From Sphaerisporangium sp. (GTDB lineage: Bacteria > Actinomycetota > Actinomycetes > Streptosporangiales > Streptosporangiaceae), in contig JAOPYI010000134.1 of assembly GCA_025964675.1 (NCBI GenBank), positions 1 through 64,000 on the forward strand: a stretch of 64,000 nt of DNA. The letters are read 5' to 3'. The notes under the pieces were generated by a model, which was given only the letters and a program-made list of their open reading frames with translations, was not told the origin of the DNA and did not search any database. The position numbers and the translations under genes are program-made. Shown here one piece after another: positions 24,751 through 33,318 of the stretch (positions are counted from its first letter, which is position 1; each line of letters opens with the position of its first letter).

Positions 24751-25737
24751 TCAGACGTACACGCAGGTGATGTGCGGCTCGACCTCCGCGGCGGCGGGGG
24801 CGCCGTAGGCCGCGGTGAACCGCTCGAGGAAGGCGCCCTTGCCCAGCTGGTACTCCTGGCCGCCGACGTGCTCAAGGACGTGGGTGGCGGTGAGGTTGCC
24901 GAGCTGGCCGCAGCGCTCCGGGGAGAGGCCCCAGACGAGCCCCGAGAGGAACCCGGCACGGAAGGCGTCGCCGACGCCGGTGGGGTCGATCTTGCTCAGC
25001 TCGGGCGTCGGGGGGACGTGCAGGGAGGGCTCGCCCGACCGGTCGATGCGCGCCCCCTTGGGACCGAGGGTGGTCACGCGCACCCCGACCCGGGAGAGCA
25101 TCTCGTCCTCCGACCAGCCGGTCTTCTGCTCGGCGAGGGCCTTCTCGTAGTCGTTGGTGAACAGGTAGGCCGCGCCGTCGATCAGCGACCGGATCTCCTC
25201 GCCCCCCATGCGGGCGAGCTGCTGGGAGGGGTCCGCCGCGAACGGGACGCCGAGCCGGCGGCACTCGTCGGTGTGGCGGACCATCGCCTCCGGGTCGTTG
25301 GAGCTGATCAGCACGAGGTCGAGGCCGCCCACGCGGTCGGCGATCGGCTCGAGGGCGATCTCGCGCGCCTCGGCCATCGCCCCGGTGTAGAAGGAGGCGA
25401 TCTGGTTGTGCTGGTCGTCGGTGGTGCACAGGAACCGGGCCGTGTGACGCAGCTCGGAGACGTACACAGAGGCGCAGTCGACCCCGTGGCGCTCGAGCCA
25501 GGACTGGTACTCGGCGAAGTCGGCGCCGACCGCGCCGACCAGGATCGGCGTGAGGCCGAGACAGCCCATGCCGAAGGAGATGTTGGCGGCCACCCCCCCA
25601 CGCCGGATCTGCAGATCGTCGACCAGGAAGGACAGCGACACACGGTCGAGCTGTTCGGCGATGAGCTGGTCCCCGAACTTGCCGGGGAAGGTCATCAGGT
25701 GGTCGGTCGCGATGGAGCCGGTGACGGCGATGCGCAC
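24751..25737 (-). CDS. Ribokinase/PfkB-family carbohydrate kinase, adenosine-kinase-like
   Basis: A 328-aa PfkB-fold kinase with the N-terminal substrate lid (IAVTGSIATDHLMTF), GGVAANISFGMGCLGL of the first signature, and the second signature DPTGVGDAFRAGFLSG with the catalytic aspartate. It phosphorylates a nucleoside or sugar; its position matches M. tuberculosis adenosine kinase AdoK (Rv2202c), which it also resembles in length. GTG 25737 is chosen since GAGGAG lies upstream at suitable spacing and homology begins there. Substrate identity is not proven by sequence. Confidence 0.85.
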   Translation of the reverse strand: MRIAVTGSIATDHLMTFPGKFGDQLIAEQLDRVSLSFLVDDLQIRRGGVAANISFGMGCLGLTPILVGAVGADFAEYQSWLERHGVDCASVYVSELRHTARFLCTTDDQHNQIASFYTGAMAEAREIALEPIADRVGGLDLVLISSNDPEAMVRHTDECRRLGVPFAADPSQQLARMGGEEIRSLIDGAAYLFTNDYEKALAEQKTGWSEDEMLSRVGVRVTTLGPKGARIDRSGEPSLHVPPTPELSKIDPTGVGDAFRAGFLSGLVWGLSPERCGQLGNLTATHVLEHVGGQEYQLGKGAFLERFTAAYGAPAAAEVEPHITCVYV

Positions 25738-25953
25738 GGGGTCGTTCTCCTCGTTGTCAGCGTCGACGGAGCGCCAAGAATACGCCACCTGAGGGGGCAT
25801 CCGGCTGGAGGACCGGTCGAAGATGATCTCCGCACGTCCGGGACGGGATAGCGGGGGACTCGGAGTGACAATCATCACCCTTGGCGGCGCCGTCGGGGAC
25901 CCCTAGAAGGCCCGGGGACACGATCCCGGTGCCGGGTGCGGTACACGCCGAAA

Positions 25954-25983
25954 CCCCGCTCCGCGGGAGATCCGCGAGCGGGG
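25954..25983 (-). terminator. Hairpin after erpA
   Basis: CCCCGCT pairs with AGCGGGG, extended inward by CGCGG/CCGCG around a short loop, 17 bp past the erpA stop. It separates erpA from the kinase gene downstream. Confidence 0.6.
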
Positions 25984-25999
25984 CGCCGGCAGGGCCTGT

Positions 26000-26356
26000 C
26001 TAGTTGAACGAGTCGCCGCAGGCGCAGGAGCCCGTGGCGTTCGGGTTGTCGATGGTGAAGCCCTGCTTCTCGATGGTGTCCACGAAGTCCACGGTGGCGC
26101 CTGTGAGGTACGGCGCGCTCATCCGGTCGGTGACGACGCTGACGCCGCCGAAGTCGGAGACGACGTCCCCGTCCATCGCGCGGTCATCGAAGAAGAGCTG
26201 GTAACGCAGGCCAGAACACCCACCCGGCTGCACGGCGACGCGCAGCTGGAGGCCCTCTTCACCCTGCTGCTCCAGCAGGCTCCGCACCTTGGACGCAGCC
26301 GCGTCGCTCAGGACCAGACCCTGCTGCTGCGTGGTCTCGCTGCTCTCAACCGTCAT
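26000..26356 (-). CDS. erpA: Iron-sulfur cluster insertion protein (A-type carrier)
   Basis: A 118-aa A-type Fe-S carrier. The three cluster cysteines are present: PGGCSGLRY in the middle and SCACGDSFN at the C-terminus. It receives [4Fe-4S] or [2Fe-2S] clusters from the SUF machinery and delivers them to apo-enzymes; LipA and NadA, both needing [4Fe-4S], are encoded in this window. The start has GGGGAG upstream. It is divergent from nadA, sharing a 208-bp promoter region. Confidence 0.92.
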   Translation of the reverse strand: MTVESSETTQQQGLVLSDAAASKVRSLLEQQGEEGLQLRVAVQPGGCSGLRYQLFFDDRAMDGDVVSDFGGVSVVTDRMSAPYLTGATVDFVDTIEKQGFTIDNPNATGSCACGDSFN

Positions 26357-26522
26357 GTGTTTGACTCCCCGTCTGCCCCAACGCCCCTAGGGGACGGAGG
26401 CCTTGGTCTGAGGTCTCACTTAGACGCTACCAACAGCGGGGCACCGCTACACATTCCTGTCTCAGAGTTCGGGCTTCCCGGCCCCCACGGAATACCCGTC
26501 GCTCGTGATGTGTAATGATTAG

Positions 26523-26537
26523 TCGTCAACTAGACGA
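26523..26537. promoter_or_regulatory. Inverted repeat upstream of nadA
   Basis: TCGTC-N5-GACGA is a perfect short inverted repeat, 28 bp before the GTG of nadA, in the AT-richer patch of the erpA-nadA divergent region. A repressor site of NAD-synthesis control (for example an NrtR-like regulator) is possible; no regulator gene is adjacent. Confidence 0.35.
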
Positions 26538-26564
26538 TAAGCCCCCTTAAGAGGTGTTGAAGCC

Positions 26565-27749
26565 GTGACGACTACCGAGACCGGCCTACCGCTCTTCGTT
26601 CTCGGCCAGGGCACCGACCCGCACAGCGAGCGCGGCGTGGACTGCCCCGGTGAGCTGCCCCAGGCATCCGACCCGGAGCTGGTGGCGCGAGCGAGGAAGG
26701 CGAAGGCGGCTCTTGGCGACAGGCTGTTCGTGCTGGGGCACCACTACCAGCGCGACGAGGTCATCCAGTTCGCCGACGTGACAGGAGACTCGTTCAAGCT
26801 CGCCCGCGAGGCGGCGGCCCGCCCGGAGGCCGAGTACATCGTCTTCTGCGGCGTCCACTTCATGGCCGAGTCGGCGGACATCCTGACCGGCGACGCCCAG
26901 CGGGTCGTGCTCCCCGACCTCGCCGCGGGCTGCTCCATGGCGGACATGGCCACCTTCGACCAGGTCGAGGAGGCGTGGGACGTCCTGACGGACCTCGGGA
27001 TCGCCGAGGTGACGGTCCCGATCACCTACATGAACTCCTCCGCCGACATCAAGGCGTTCTGCGGGCGCAACGGCGGCGCTGTGTGCACCTCCTCCAACGC
27101 CCGCCGTGCCCTCACCTGGGCGTTCGACCAGAGCCCTGAGGGGCCGGCGAAGCAGGCCGGGGAAAGGAAGGTGCTGTTCCTGCCCGACCAGCACCTCGGC
27201 CGGAACACGGCGGTGCTGGAGATGGGGTTCTCCCTGGACGACTGCGTCGTCTACAACCCGCACCGGCCGAACGGCGGCCTGACCGATCAGCAGCTCAGGG
27301 ACGCGAAGGTGATCCTCTGGCGCGGGCACTGCTCGGTGCACGGCCGGTTCACCTCCGAGTGCGTGGACGAGGTTCGCGCACGCGTTCCGGGGGTCAACGT
27401 GCTGGTCCACCCCGAGTGCAGGCACGACGTCGTCACCAAGGCCGACCACGTCGGCTCGACGGAGTACATCATCAAGATGCTGGACGAGGCTCCGGCCGGG
27501 TCCTCGTGGGCCCTCGGCACCGAGCTGAATCTCGTCAAGCGGCTGGCCGCCCGGCACCCCGACAAGACCGTGACCTTCCTCGACCGGACGGTCTGCTACT
27601 GCTCCACGATGAACCGCATCGACCTGCCGCACCTGGTGTGGGCCCTTGAGTCCCTCGTCGAGGGGAACGTCGTGAACCAGATCACCGTCGACCCCGAGAC
27701 CACCCACTGGGCCAAGGTCGCCCTCGACCGCATGCTCTCCCTGCCGTAA
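26565..27749 (+). CDS. nadA: Quinolinate synthase
   Basis: Condenses iminoaspartate with dihydroxyacetone phosphate to quinolinate, the de novo NAD precursor. The 394-aa protein has the three pseudo-repeat domains of NadA: LFVLGHHYQRDEVIQFADVT with the substrate-binding HH, YIVFCGVHFMAESADIL with a cluster cysteine, and NVLVHPECRHDVV plus TVCYCSTMNRIDL supplying the remaining ligands of the [4Fe-4S] cluster. GTG 26565 has AGAGGTG upstream. nadB and nadC are not next to it; the Fe-S carrier ErpA is divergent. Confidence 0.95.
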   Translation: MTTTETGLPLFVLGQGTDPHSERGVDCPGELPQASDPELVARARKAKAALGDRLFVLGHHYQRDEVIQFADVTGDSFKLAREAAARPEAEYIVFCGVHFMAESADILTGDAQRVVLPDLAAGCSMADMATFDQVEEAWDVLTDLGIAEVTVPITYMNSSADIKAFCGRNGGAVCTSSNARRALTWAFDQSPEGPAKQAGERKVLFLPDQHLGRNTAVLEMGFSLDDCVVYNPHRPNGGLTDQQLRDAKVILWRGHCSVHGRFTSECVDEVRARVPGVNVLVHPECRHDVVTKADHVGSTEYIIKMLDEAPAGSSWALGTELNLVKRLAARHPDKTVTFLDRTVCYCSTMNRIDLPHLVWALESLVEGNVVNQITVDPETTHWAKVALDRMLSLP

Positions 27750-27765
27750 CGGATCACGGCCGCCG

Positions 27766-27802
27766 CCTCGAGCCCGAGAACCTCCACCGGCCGGGCTCGA
27801 GG
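27766..27802. terminator. Convergent hairpin between nadA and the SIMPL gene
   Basis: CCTCGAGCCCG pairs perfectly with CGGGCTCGAGG (11 bp) around a 15-nt loop, 16 bp after nadA and 13 bp after the SIMPL-domain gene on the other strand. Confidence 0.75.
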
Positions 27803-27815
27803 GCGGGGCCGGTCG

Positions 27816-28529
27816 CTAGACCAGCTCGTACACCGCGCGGACGGCGACGGTGACCGATCCGTGCCCCGGGCTGATGGACGACTTCTCCGCCAGCGCGAAG
27901 CGCGAAGGCGACCCGTCGCCCTCCTCCTCGAGCTTCACGACGCGGCCGACCTCATGCCCGGTCAGGGCGGCGTACTGCCGTGCCTTGGCGAGCGCGTCGT
28001 CGTACGCGGCGGCGCGCGCCGCCTTGACCAGCGACTCCGCCTTGGAGATCTCGAACGATATGCCGTTCAGCCGTACTTCCTCGCCCACCGCCGCCACCGC
28101 GTCGACGACCGCGTCGGCCTTGGACAGGTCGTGGACCAGCGCCTCGACGCCCTGGGAGGCGCGGTACCCCACCACCTTCGGATACTTCTCGTACTCCGCC
28201 CCGAGGCTCAGGCCGTTGGTCCGCAGGTCCGACGCGGCCACCCCGGCGGCCAGGAGCGCGTCGGACAGCCGGGCGGCGGCGGCCTTCACGGCCGCGAAGG
28301 CGTCCCCCGCCCTATCCTTGCGCACCTCGACGCCGACGTTGAGGCGCATCACGTCCGGCGTCGTCTGCACGGTACCGCGCCCGACGACGGTCAGCTCCGT
28401 GGCCTCACCCTTGGCCGTGCGCGTCGAGACAGCGGACCCGCCGGAGGCCGCGAGGGCGGGGCCCGCCTGCACTCCCGCGAGGACGAAGGCGGCGGCCGCC
28501 AGCACCACACTCAACTTGGTCATGGGCAC
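27816..28529 (-). CDS. Secreted SIMPL-domain (DUF541) protein
   Basis: A 237-aa exported protein: signal peptide (LSVVLAAAAFVLAGVQAGPA, cleavage near ALAAS) and a SIMPL/DUF541 domain covering the rest, with LTVVGRGTVQTTPDVMRLNV at the start, then YRASQGVEALVHDLSKADAV and the conserved ARAAAYDDALAKARQYAALTG helix. The family (BP26/OMP28-like) forms oligomeric envelope assemblies; molecular role is unclear. GTG 28529 or ATG 28523 can be the start. The Ser/Thr kinase gene lies 66 bp upstream on the same strand. Confidence 0.85.
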   Translation of the reverse strand: MPMTKLSVVLAAAAFVLAGVQAGPALAASGGSAVSTRTAKGEATELTVVGRGTVQTTPDVMRLNVGVEVRKDRAGDAFAAVKAAAARLSDALLAAGVAASDLRTNGLSLGAEYEKYPKVVGYRASQGVEALVHDLSKADAVVDAVAAVGEEVRLNGISFEISKAESLVKAARAAAYDDALAKARQYAALTGHEVGRVVKLEEEGDGSPSRFALAEKSSISPGHGSVTVAVRAVYELV

Positions 28530-28595
28530 ATGCCACCACCGGGCGGGACCAGTACAGGCGAGCCCTCTCCGGGCACGGCCGGAACTTGACCAATC

Positions 28596-30671
28596 TCAGG
28601 CCCCCCTGGTGTAGCGAAGGTACTGTTTCTTGTACTCCTCCGCCTTGGCCGTGGCCAGCACGCGTGTCGCCCTGCCCTGGAAGTCGACGACCACGGCCTC
28701 GTAGTCCTCCCCCTTCTTCCGCCAGCCCGCGATGTGCTGGTCGTCGTACCAGCCGATGAGCCGGTCGGTCGGTAAGGAGACGCGGGCCCTCGCCCGGCCG
28801 TCGCTGGTCCAGACGCAGAGCTGGGCGCTCCCGCCTGGGCAGGTGGTGATGAACTGCGTGCCGGACGGCGACACGTCGTCGCCCTCCACGGTGAGCGGGG
28901 TCCCGACGTCGAGCAGCGTCTGCAGCACGGTGCCGTCGATGTCATAGAACCTGATGTGCTGCGTCTTGCCATTGAGCGTCCACGTGCCGACGGCCCTGCC
29001 GTCACCCCGCCAGAAGTAACTCCAGCGGCCCACGTCATTCTCGGTCACGTGGACGACCCTGGCCTTGCGCCGCGCCACGTCGAGGATCGCGTAGCCGTAC
29101 CCCTTGCTGGTGCCGCCGATGGCCTCGTTGAGGGTCAGCAGCACCTTCGTGCCGTCGGGGGACCACTGGGGGAAGGTGGGGAAGACCGGCGCCTTGGCCA
29201 TCCTGACCACCGTCGACGTGCCGCTCGTCCGGTCGACGAGCGAGACGGTGGAGTAGTTGTCATTGGTGTAGACGGTGTCGGTGCCGACCGCCTGCCGGCC
29301 GTCGTCGCTCACCGTGTAGTCGAAGTACTTATTGGTCTTGGCGAAGGAGTTCTCCCCCTTGCCCCTGATGTAGACCCGCTCGCCGTTGTCCAGGCTGTAG
29401 TAGGTCAACTTGATCGGGTCGCTGTCGTTCTCGTGGATCGTGATGGAGCTTCCCGGCAGGTCGATCGTCCTGGTAGCCGCCGGCGGGACCGAGGCGGCCT
29501 GTGCCACAGGGTCGCGGGTACGCCCGGACGGCTGGGTGGTGACGCCGCCAGGGTCCTTGGTCGCCGCCTGCACGACCAGGTAGCCGCCTCCGCCGAGGAC
29601 GAGCACGCCCGCGACCGCCGCCGCGGCGATCAGGGGAGTACGGCCGGGCCGGCTCCATACGCCGGGGCCAGTGGCCTCGGCGCCGACCCACCGTCCCGTC
29701 AGCGGGTCGCCGGACCAGGCGGGAGGCGGCGGGCCCGGCGGCTGCCGCCCGGCATGTGGCCGCGAGGCGAACCCGTGCCGCGCGTACGAATTGGCCGGGG
29801 GTTCCGCGTCTTTGGCGGCGGCGGACCCCTCTGCCATGATCGCGGCGGCCGGCGCGGCGCCGGTGCCGTACCCGAGCAGGCGCATGAGCACCTCCCCCGC
29901 GGCGGGCCGGGCGGACGGGTCCTTGGCCAGGCACGCCGCCACGATGCCCCGCAACGGCTCCTCGATCCGGCTGAGATCCGGTTGGACGTTCATGATGCGG
30001 TGGAACACGGCAGGGAGGCTGTCGGCGCCGAAGGGCGCGTCCCCGGTGGCGGCGAACACCATCGTCCCCGCCCAGGCGAACATGTCGGCGGCCGGGCCCG
30101 CCTGCTCGCCGGCGAGCTGCTCGGGGGTGATGAAGGCGGGCGTGCCGACGACCATCGAGGTGAGGGTGGAGCTCCTGTCCAGCGCCTTGGCGATGCCGAA
30201 GTCGATGACCCGTGGCCCGTCGGCGGCCAGCAGGACGTTGGAGGGCTTGAAGTCGCGGTGCACGATGCCTGCCTGGTGGATCGCCACGAGCGCCGTCACG
30301 GTGCCGATCGCCAGGCGGTGCAGCGCGGCGCCCAGCCGGGGCCCGTCGCGCTCGACCACCGCGTCCAGGGTGGGGCCGTCGACGAACTCGCTGACGATGA
30401 AGGGCCTGTGGTCGGCGACCCCCGTCTCGATGACCTGGGCGGTGCAGAAGGTAGCGACCCGTACGGTGGTGGAGACCTCCGTGACGAACCTGGCGAGCGC
30501 CCTCTCGTTCTGGGTGAGGTCGGAGCGGAGCAGCTTCACCGCGACGGTGGCGCCCGACGGCGAGCGGCCGAGGTAGACGACCCCCTGACCGCCCTCCCCG
30601 AGGCGCGCGGTGATCTCGTAGTCCCCCACCCGTGCCGGGTCGCCGAGCCGTAACGCCACCGGGTTCGACAT
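28596..30671 (-). CDS. Transmembrane Ser/Thr protein kinase with C-terminal beta-propeller-like sensor
   Basis: A 691-aa kinase. Residues 15-270 are a Hanks-type catalytic domain: glycine loop LGEGGQGVVYLG, VAVKLL lysine, HRDFKPSNVLL catalytic loop, DFGIAK metal-binding aspartate and GTPAFITPEQ at the activation segment. A Pro/Gly-rich linker leads to a single span (IAAAAVAGVLVLGGGGYLVV, near residue 355) and an exported region of about 300 residues with repeated WSPDGTKVLLT-like blades, resembling a TolB/WD-type propeller. It likely senses an extracellular cue. GGAGGGG lies 4 nt before ATG 30671. Confidence 0.88.
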   Translation of the reverse strand: MSNPVALRLGDPARVGDYEITARLGEGGQGVVYLGRSPSGATVAVKLLRSDLTQNERALARFVTEVSTTVRVATFCTAQVIETGVADHRPFIVSEFVDGPTLDAVVERDGPRLGAALHRLAIGTVTALVAIHQAGIVHRDFKPSNVLLAADGPRVIDFGIAKALDRSSTLTSMVVGTPAFITPEQLAGEQAGPAADMFAWAGTMVFAATGDAPFGADSLPAVFHRIMNVQPDLSRIEEPLRGIVAACLAKDPSARPAAGEVLMRLLGYGTGAAPAAAIMAEGSAAAKDAEPPANSYARHGFASRPHAGRQPPGPPPPAWSGDPLTGRWVGAEATGPGVWSRPGRTPLIAAAAVAGVLVLGGGGYLVVQAATKDPGGVTTQPSGRTRDPVAQAASVPPAATRTIDLPGSSITIHENDSDPIKLTYYSLDNGERVYIRGKGENSFAKTNKYFDYTVSDDGRQAVGTDTVYTNDNYSTVSLVDRTSGTSTVVRMAKAPVFPTFPQWSPDGTKVLLTLNEAIGGTSKGYGYAILDVARRKARVVHVTENDVGRWSYFWRGDGRAVGTWTLNGKTQHIRFYDIDGTVLQTLLDVGTPLTVEGDDVSPSGTQFITTCPGGSAQLCVWTSDGRARARVSLPTDRLIGWYDDQHIAGWRKKGEDYEAVVVDFQGRATRVLATAKAEEYKKQYLRYTRGA

Positions 30672-30794
30672 GGCTCCCCTCCGTCCCCCCACTTATGGCC
30701 ATATTTCCAACCATTGTGGCGCGCCCTTGAGGAAGTCTTTAACTTGAGGCCCAAGCCCTACCGTAGCGTGACGTGCGCCCTCGCGGCCGGGCCG

Positions 30795-32627
30795 CTACTC
30801 GTCCTGGCGCCGTCGCGCACGGGCACGCCGGCCCGCGCCACCGCCGTACTCCCCCCGGCGCAGCAGCGTGGACAGGCTGGGCACGGCCAGGAAACCCTCG
30901 GCGATCACCGAGGCGAGGCCGACCTTCGGCAGGTCACGCGTGTCGTCGAAGGCAAGGAATCTGGGCACCCACCGGGGGTGGTACTTGGCGTTCGCCCGGT
31001 ACAGCGACTCGAGCTGCCACCACCGGGAGAAGAACACGAGCGTGCAGCGCCACAGGCGCAGCACCGGTCCCGCGCCGAGCCTCGCGCCGCCCTCGAAGAC
31101 CGACCGGAACATGGCGAAGTTGAGCGAGATCTCCTTCACGCCGAGCTCGCCCGCCTGGGCGGCCAGCCCGGCCACCATGAACTCCATCAGCCCGTTGTCG
31201 GACTCGCGGTCGCGCCGCATGAGGTCCAGCGACAGGCCGTCGTCTCCCCACGGCACGAACGACAGCAGGGCCGTCACCTCGCCCTGGGGGTTCCTGGCCT
31301 CGACGAGGACGCAGGAGGCGTCGGCGGGGTCCCCGAGCCGGCCGAGTGCCATCGAGAACCCCCGCTCGGTCTCCGTGCCGCGCCAGGCGGTGGCGCGCTC
31401 GATGATGTGGCGCATCTCCTCGTGCGAGAGGTCGCCGTGACGGCGGATCCGCAGCGTGAACCCGGCGCGCTTCACGCGGTTGACGGCCTGCCGCACCCCG
31501 CGCATCTCCCTGCCTTCCAGGCCGAAGGCCCCGGCCTCGATGACGGCCTCGTCCCCGAGTTCCAGGACGCGCAGCCCGGCCCGCGCGTAGGCGTGCGCGG
31601 CCGCCTCGCTAGGGCCGATGGCCGCCGGCGCCCAGCCGTAGCGGCGGGCCTCGTCCATCCACGCGCGGATGGCGGGCGCCCAGGCCTCGACGTCGCCGAT
31701 GGGATCTCCCCCCGCCAGGCACACCCCGGCCACCACCCGGTACGAGACCGCCGCCTTCCCGCTGGGAGAGAAGATCACGGCACGGTCGCGGCGGGTGGCG
31801 AAGTAGCCGAGCGAGTCGCGCGAGCCGTACGCCGCGAGCAGCGCCCTGACGCGCTCCTCGCTGTCCACGGGCAGCTCCGCCTTCGCCCGCTGGGAGCGGA
31901 ACAGCACGGCGAAGGCGACCAGGACCGCGACGGCGCTGAGCAGGCCGATGACGAAGTTCACCCAGGACGGAGGCCACCCGGTGCGGTAGAAGTCGAGGGT
32001 GACCACCCCGCCGAGCGCCCTTTCCAGGGCCCACGGCAGGTGGTCCTTCGCCTTCAGCGTCCCCGGGAAGATCGTCACCAGGGCGTACCCGACGGCGAAG
32101 GAGACCGCGAGCAGCGAGCCGAGCGTGAGCAGCGCCTTCCTGAAGGACGCCCGGCGCGTCGGGGCGAAGAACTCGTCGTGCGCCGCCGCGAGGACGCCTA
32201 GGACGAGGGCGGACACCACGAGGTTGACCTCGGAGGCGACCACCTGGCGGGTCAGCGCGAACTCGTCGACCAGGTCCGGCATCAGCGACGAGGACAGGAC
32301 GACGGCCAGGTTCCCCAGCACCAGGAGTACGAAGAGCACCATGAGCACCCAGTACGCCGCCCGCTTGTGGCGCGCCAGGGCGCCCGCGAGGATCCCGAGG
32401 AACACCGCGTAGCCGAGGTTCGGCTCCACGGGGAAGACCGCCAGCTCGATCAGGTCGGTGACCGGCCTGAGAAGGCGCCGCAGAGGTGACACGACGGCGA
32501 TCACGGCCGAGTACACGGCCGCCATCGCGATGCACACCGACATGACGCGCGGCACCATGGCGCGGAAACGGCCCCCGCGCCCGGTTTCTGTGGCCGCCCC
32601 AGCGCGGCCGTGCTCGGTCACTGCCAC
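30795..32627 (-). CDS. MprF-like membrane protein with C-terminal phosphatidylglycerol lysyltransferase domain (DUF2156)
   Basis: A 610-aa protein. The N-terminal half has about seven membrane spans (for example AAYWVLMVLFVLLVLGNLAV). The C-terminal half (about residues 270-590) is the DUF2156 GNAT-like fold of MprF, with YRVVAGVCLAGGDPIGD and KEISLNFAMFRSVFEGG. Such enzymes transfer an aminoacyl group from aminoacyl-tRNA to phosphatidylglycerol, reducing membrane charge and conferring resistance to cationic peptides. No lysyl-tRNA synthetase domain is fused, unlike mycobacterial LysX. Amino acid specificity is unknown. GTG 32627 follows a G-rich Shine-Dalgarno. Confidence 0.82.
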   Translation of the reverse strand: MAVTEHGRAGAATETGRGGRFRAMVPRVMSVCIAMAAVYSAVIAVVSPLRRLLRPVTDLIELAVFPVEPNLGYAVFLGILAGALARHKRAAYWVLMVLFVLLVLGNLAVVLSSSLMPDLVDEFALTRQVVASEVNLVVSALVLGVLAAAHDEFFAPTRRASFRKALLTLGSLLAVSFAVGYALVTIFPGTLKAKDHLPWALERALGGVVTLDFYRTGWPPSWVNFVIGLLSAVAVLVAFAVLFRSQRAKAELPVDSEERVRALLAAYGSRDSLGYFATRRDRAVIFSPSGKAAVSYRVVAGVCLAGGDPIGDVEAWAPAIRAWMDEARRYGWAPAAIGPSEAAAHAYARAGLRVLELGDEAVIEAGAFGLEGREMRGVRQAVNRVKRAGFTLRIRRHGDLSHEEMRHIIERATAWRGTETERGFSMALGRLGDPADASCVLVEARNPQGEVTALLSFVPWGDDGLSLDLMRRDRESDNGLMEFMVAGLAAQAGELGVKEISLNFAMFRSVFEGGARLGAGPVLRLWRCTLVFFSRWWQLESLYRANAKYHPRWVPRFLAFDDTRDLPKVGLASVIAEGFLAVPSLSTLLRRGEYGGGAGRRARARRRQDE

Positions 32628-32753
32628 CTGTTCCCCCCCGGCGATGGCTGATCTGCCGGGTGGTGTACCCGTCCATTCGCATGGCTAAGGGCGAGAACGA
32701 CCTGAGTGATCGTCTTCGTACTGCCTGCGAAGCCCGCCGGGCGGGTGAGGCGG

Positions 32754-33314
32754 TCAGAGGCCGGGAGCGCCCCAGAGCGGAAACCAGCGGGACAGGTCCG
32801 GCTCGATCGGAAGCTCGCCGTTGAGGGCGCCGCGCACCTGCAACTCGAGCGCGTTGTCCCTGCGCTCCCCGGGAAGCGGGGCGAAGGGGTAGAAGGTGCC
32901 CTGCTTGTAGAGGTAGACGATCGCCAGGCGGCGCTCCGACGGGTCCGTGAAGGTCACCAGCGAGCACAGCAGCGAGGGCCCGAACCCGGCTGCCTCCAGC
33001 GAGGAGTTGACGCCGTGCAGGTCGGTGACCAGCGTGCTCATGTCGTCGGCCGGGCGGCGGACGAGGAGCCAGGTGTAACCGTAGGAATCCTGGGACTGCT
33101 CCACGTCGACCTCGCCGAGCAGATCCTTGATGTCCTGCTGGAGGGTGGCGAACGCGCCGCCCTCGGCGGAGCGGAAGCACACAGAGCCGAGCCCGGTGGG
33201 CTTGAAGGCGGTGGCCGCCTCCAGCGTCACCGCCGCCGACGGCAGCGCGAACAGCGCGTCGAGGTTCGGCCTCGCGGGCTTGCTGCGGCCGAGAAGCGTG
33301 TCCAGCCAGCCCAT
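32754..33314 (-). CDS. pspAB: PspA-associated protein PspAB
   Basis: A 186-aa soluble protein, the last gene of the pspA operon, only 4 bp after htpX. It begins MGWLDTLLGRSKPARPNLDA and has the GLGSVCFRSAEGGAFATLQQ and VEQSQDSYGYTWLLVRRPADD segments of the PspAB family found beside PspA/HtpX in actinobacteria. Its biochemical role is not known; context points to membrane-stress response. Confidence 0.8.
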   Translation of the reverse strand: MGWLDTLLGRSKPARPNLDALFALPSAAVTLEAATAFKPTGLGSVCFRSAEGGAFATLQQDIKDLLGEVDVEQSQDSYGYTWLLVRRPADDMSTLVTDLHGVNSSLEAAGFGPSLLCSLVTFTDPSERRLAIVYLYKQGTFYPFAPLPGERRDNALELQVRGALNGELPIEPDLSRWFPLWGAPGL

Positions 33315-33318
33315 CGGA

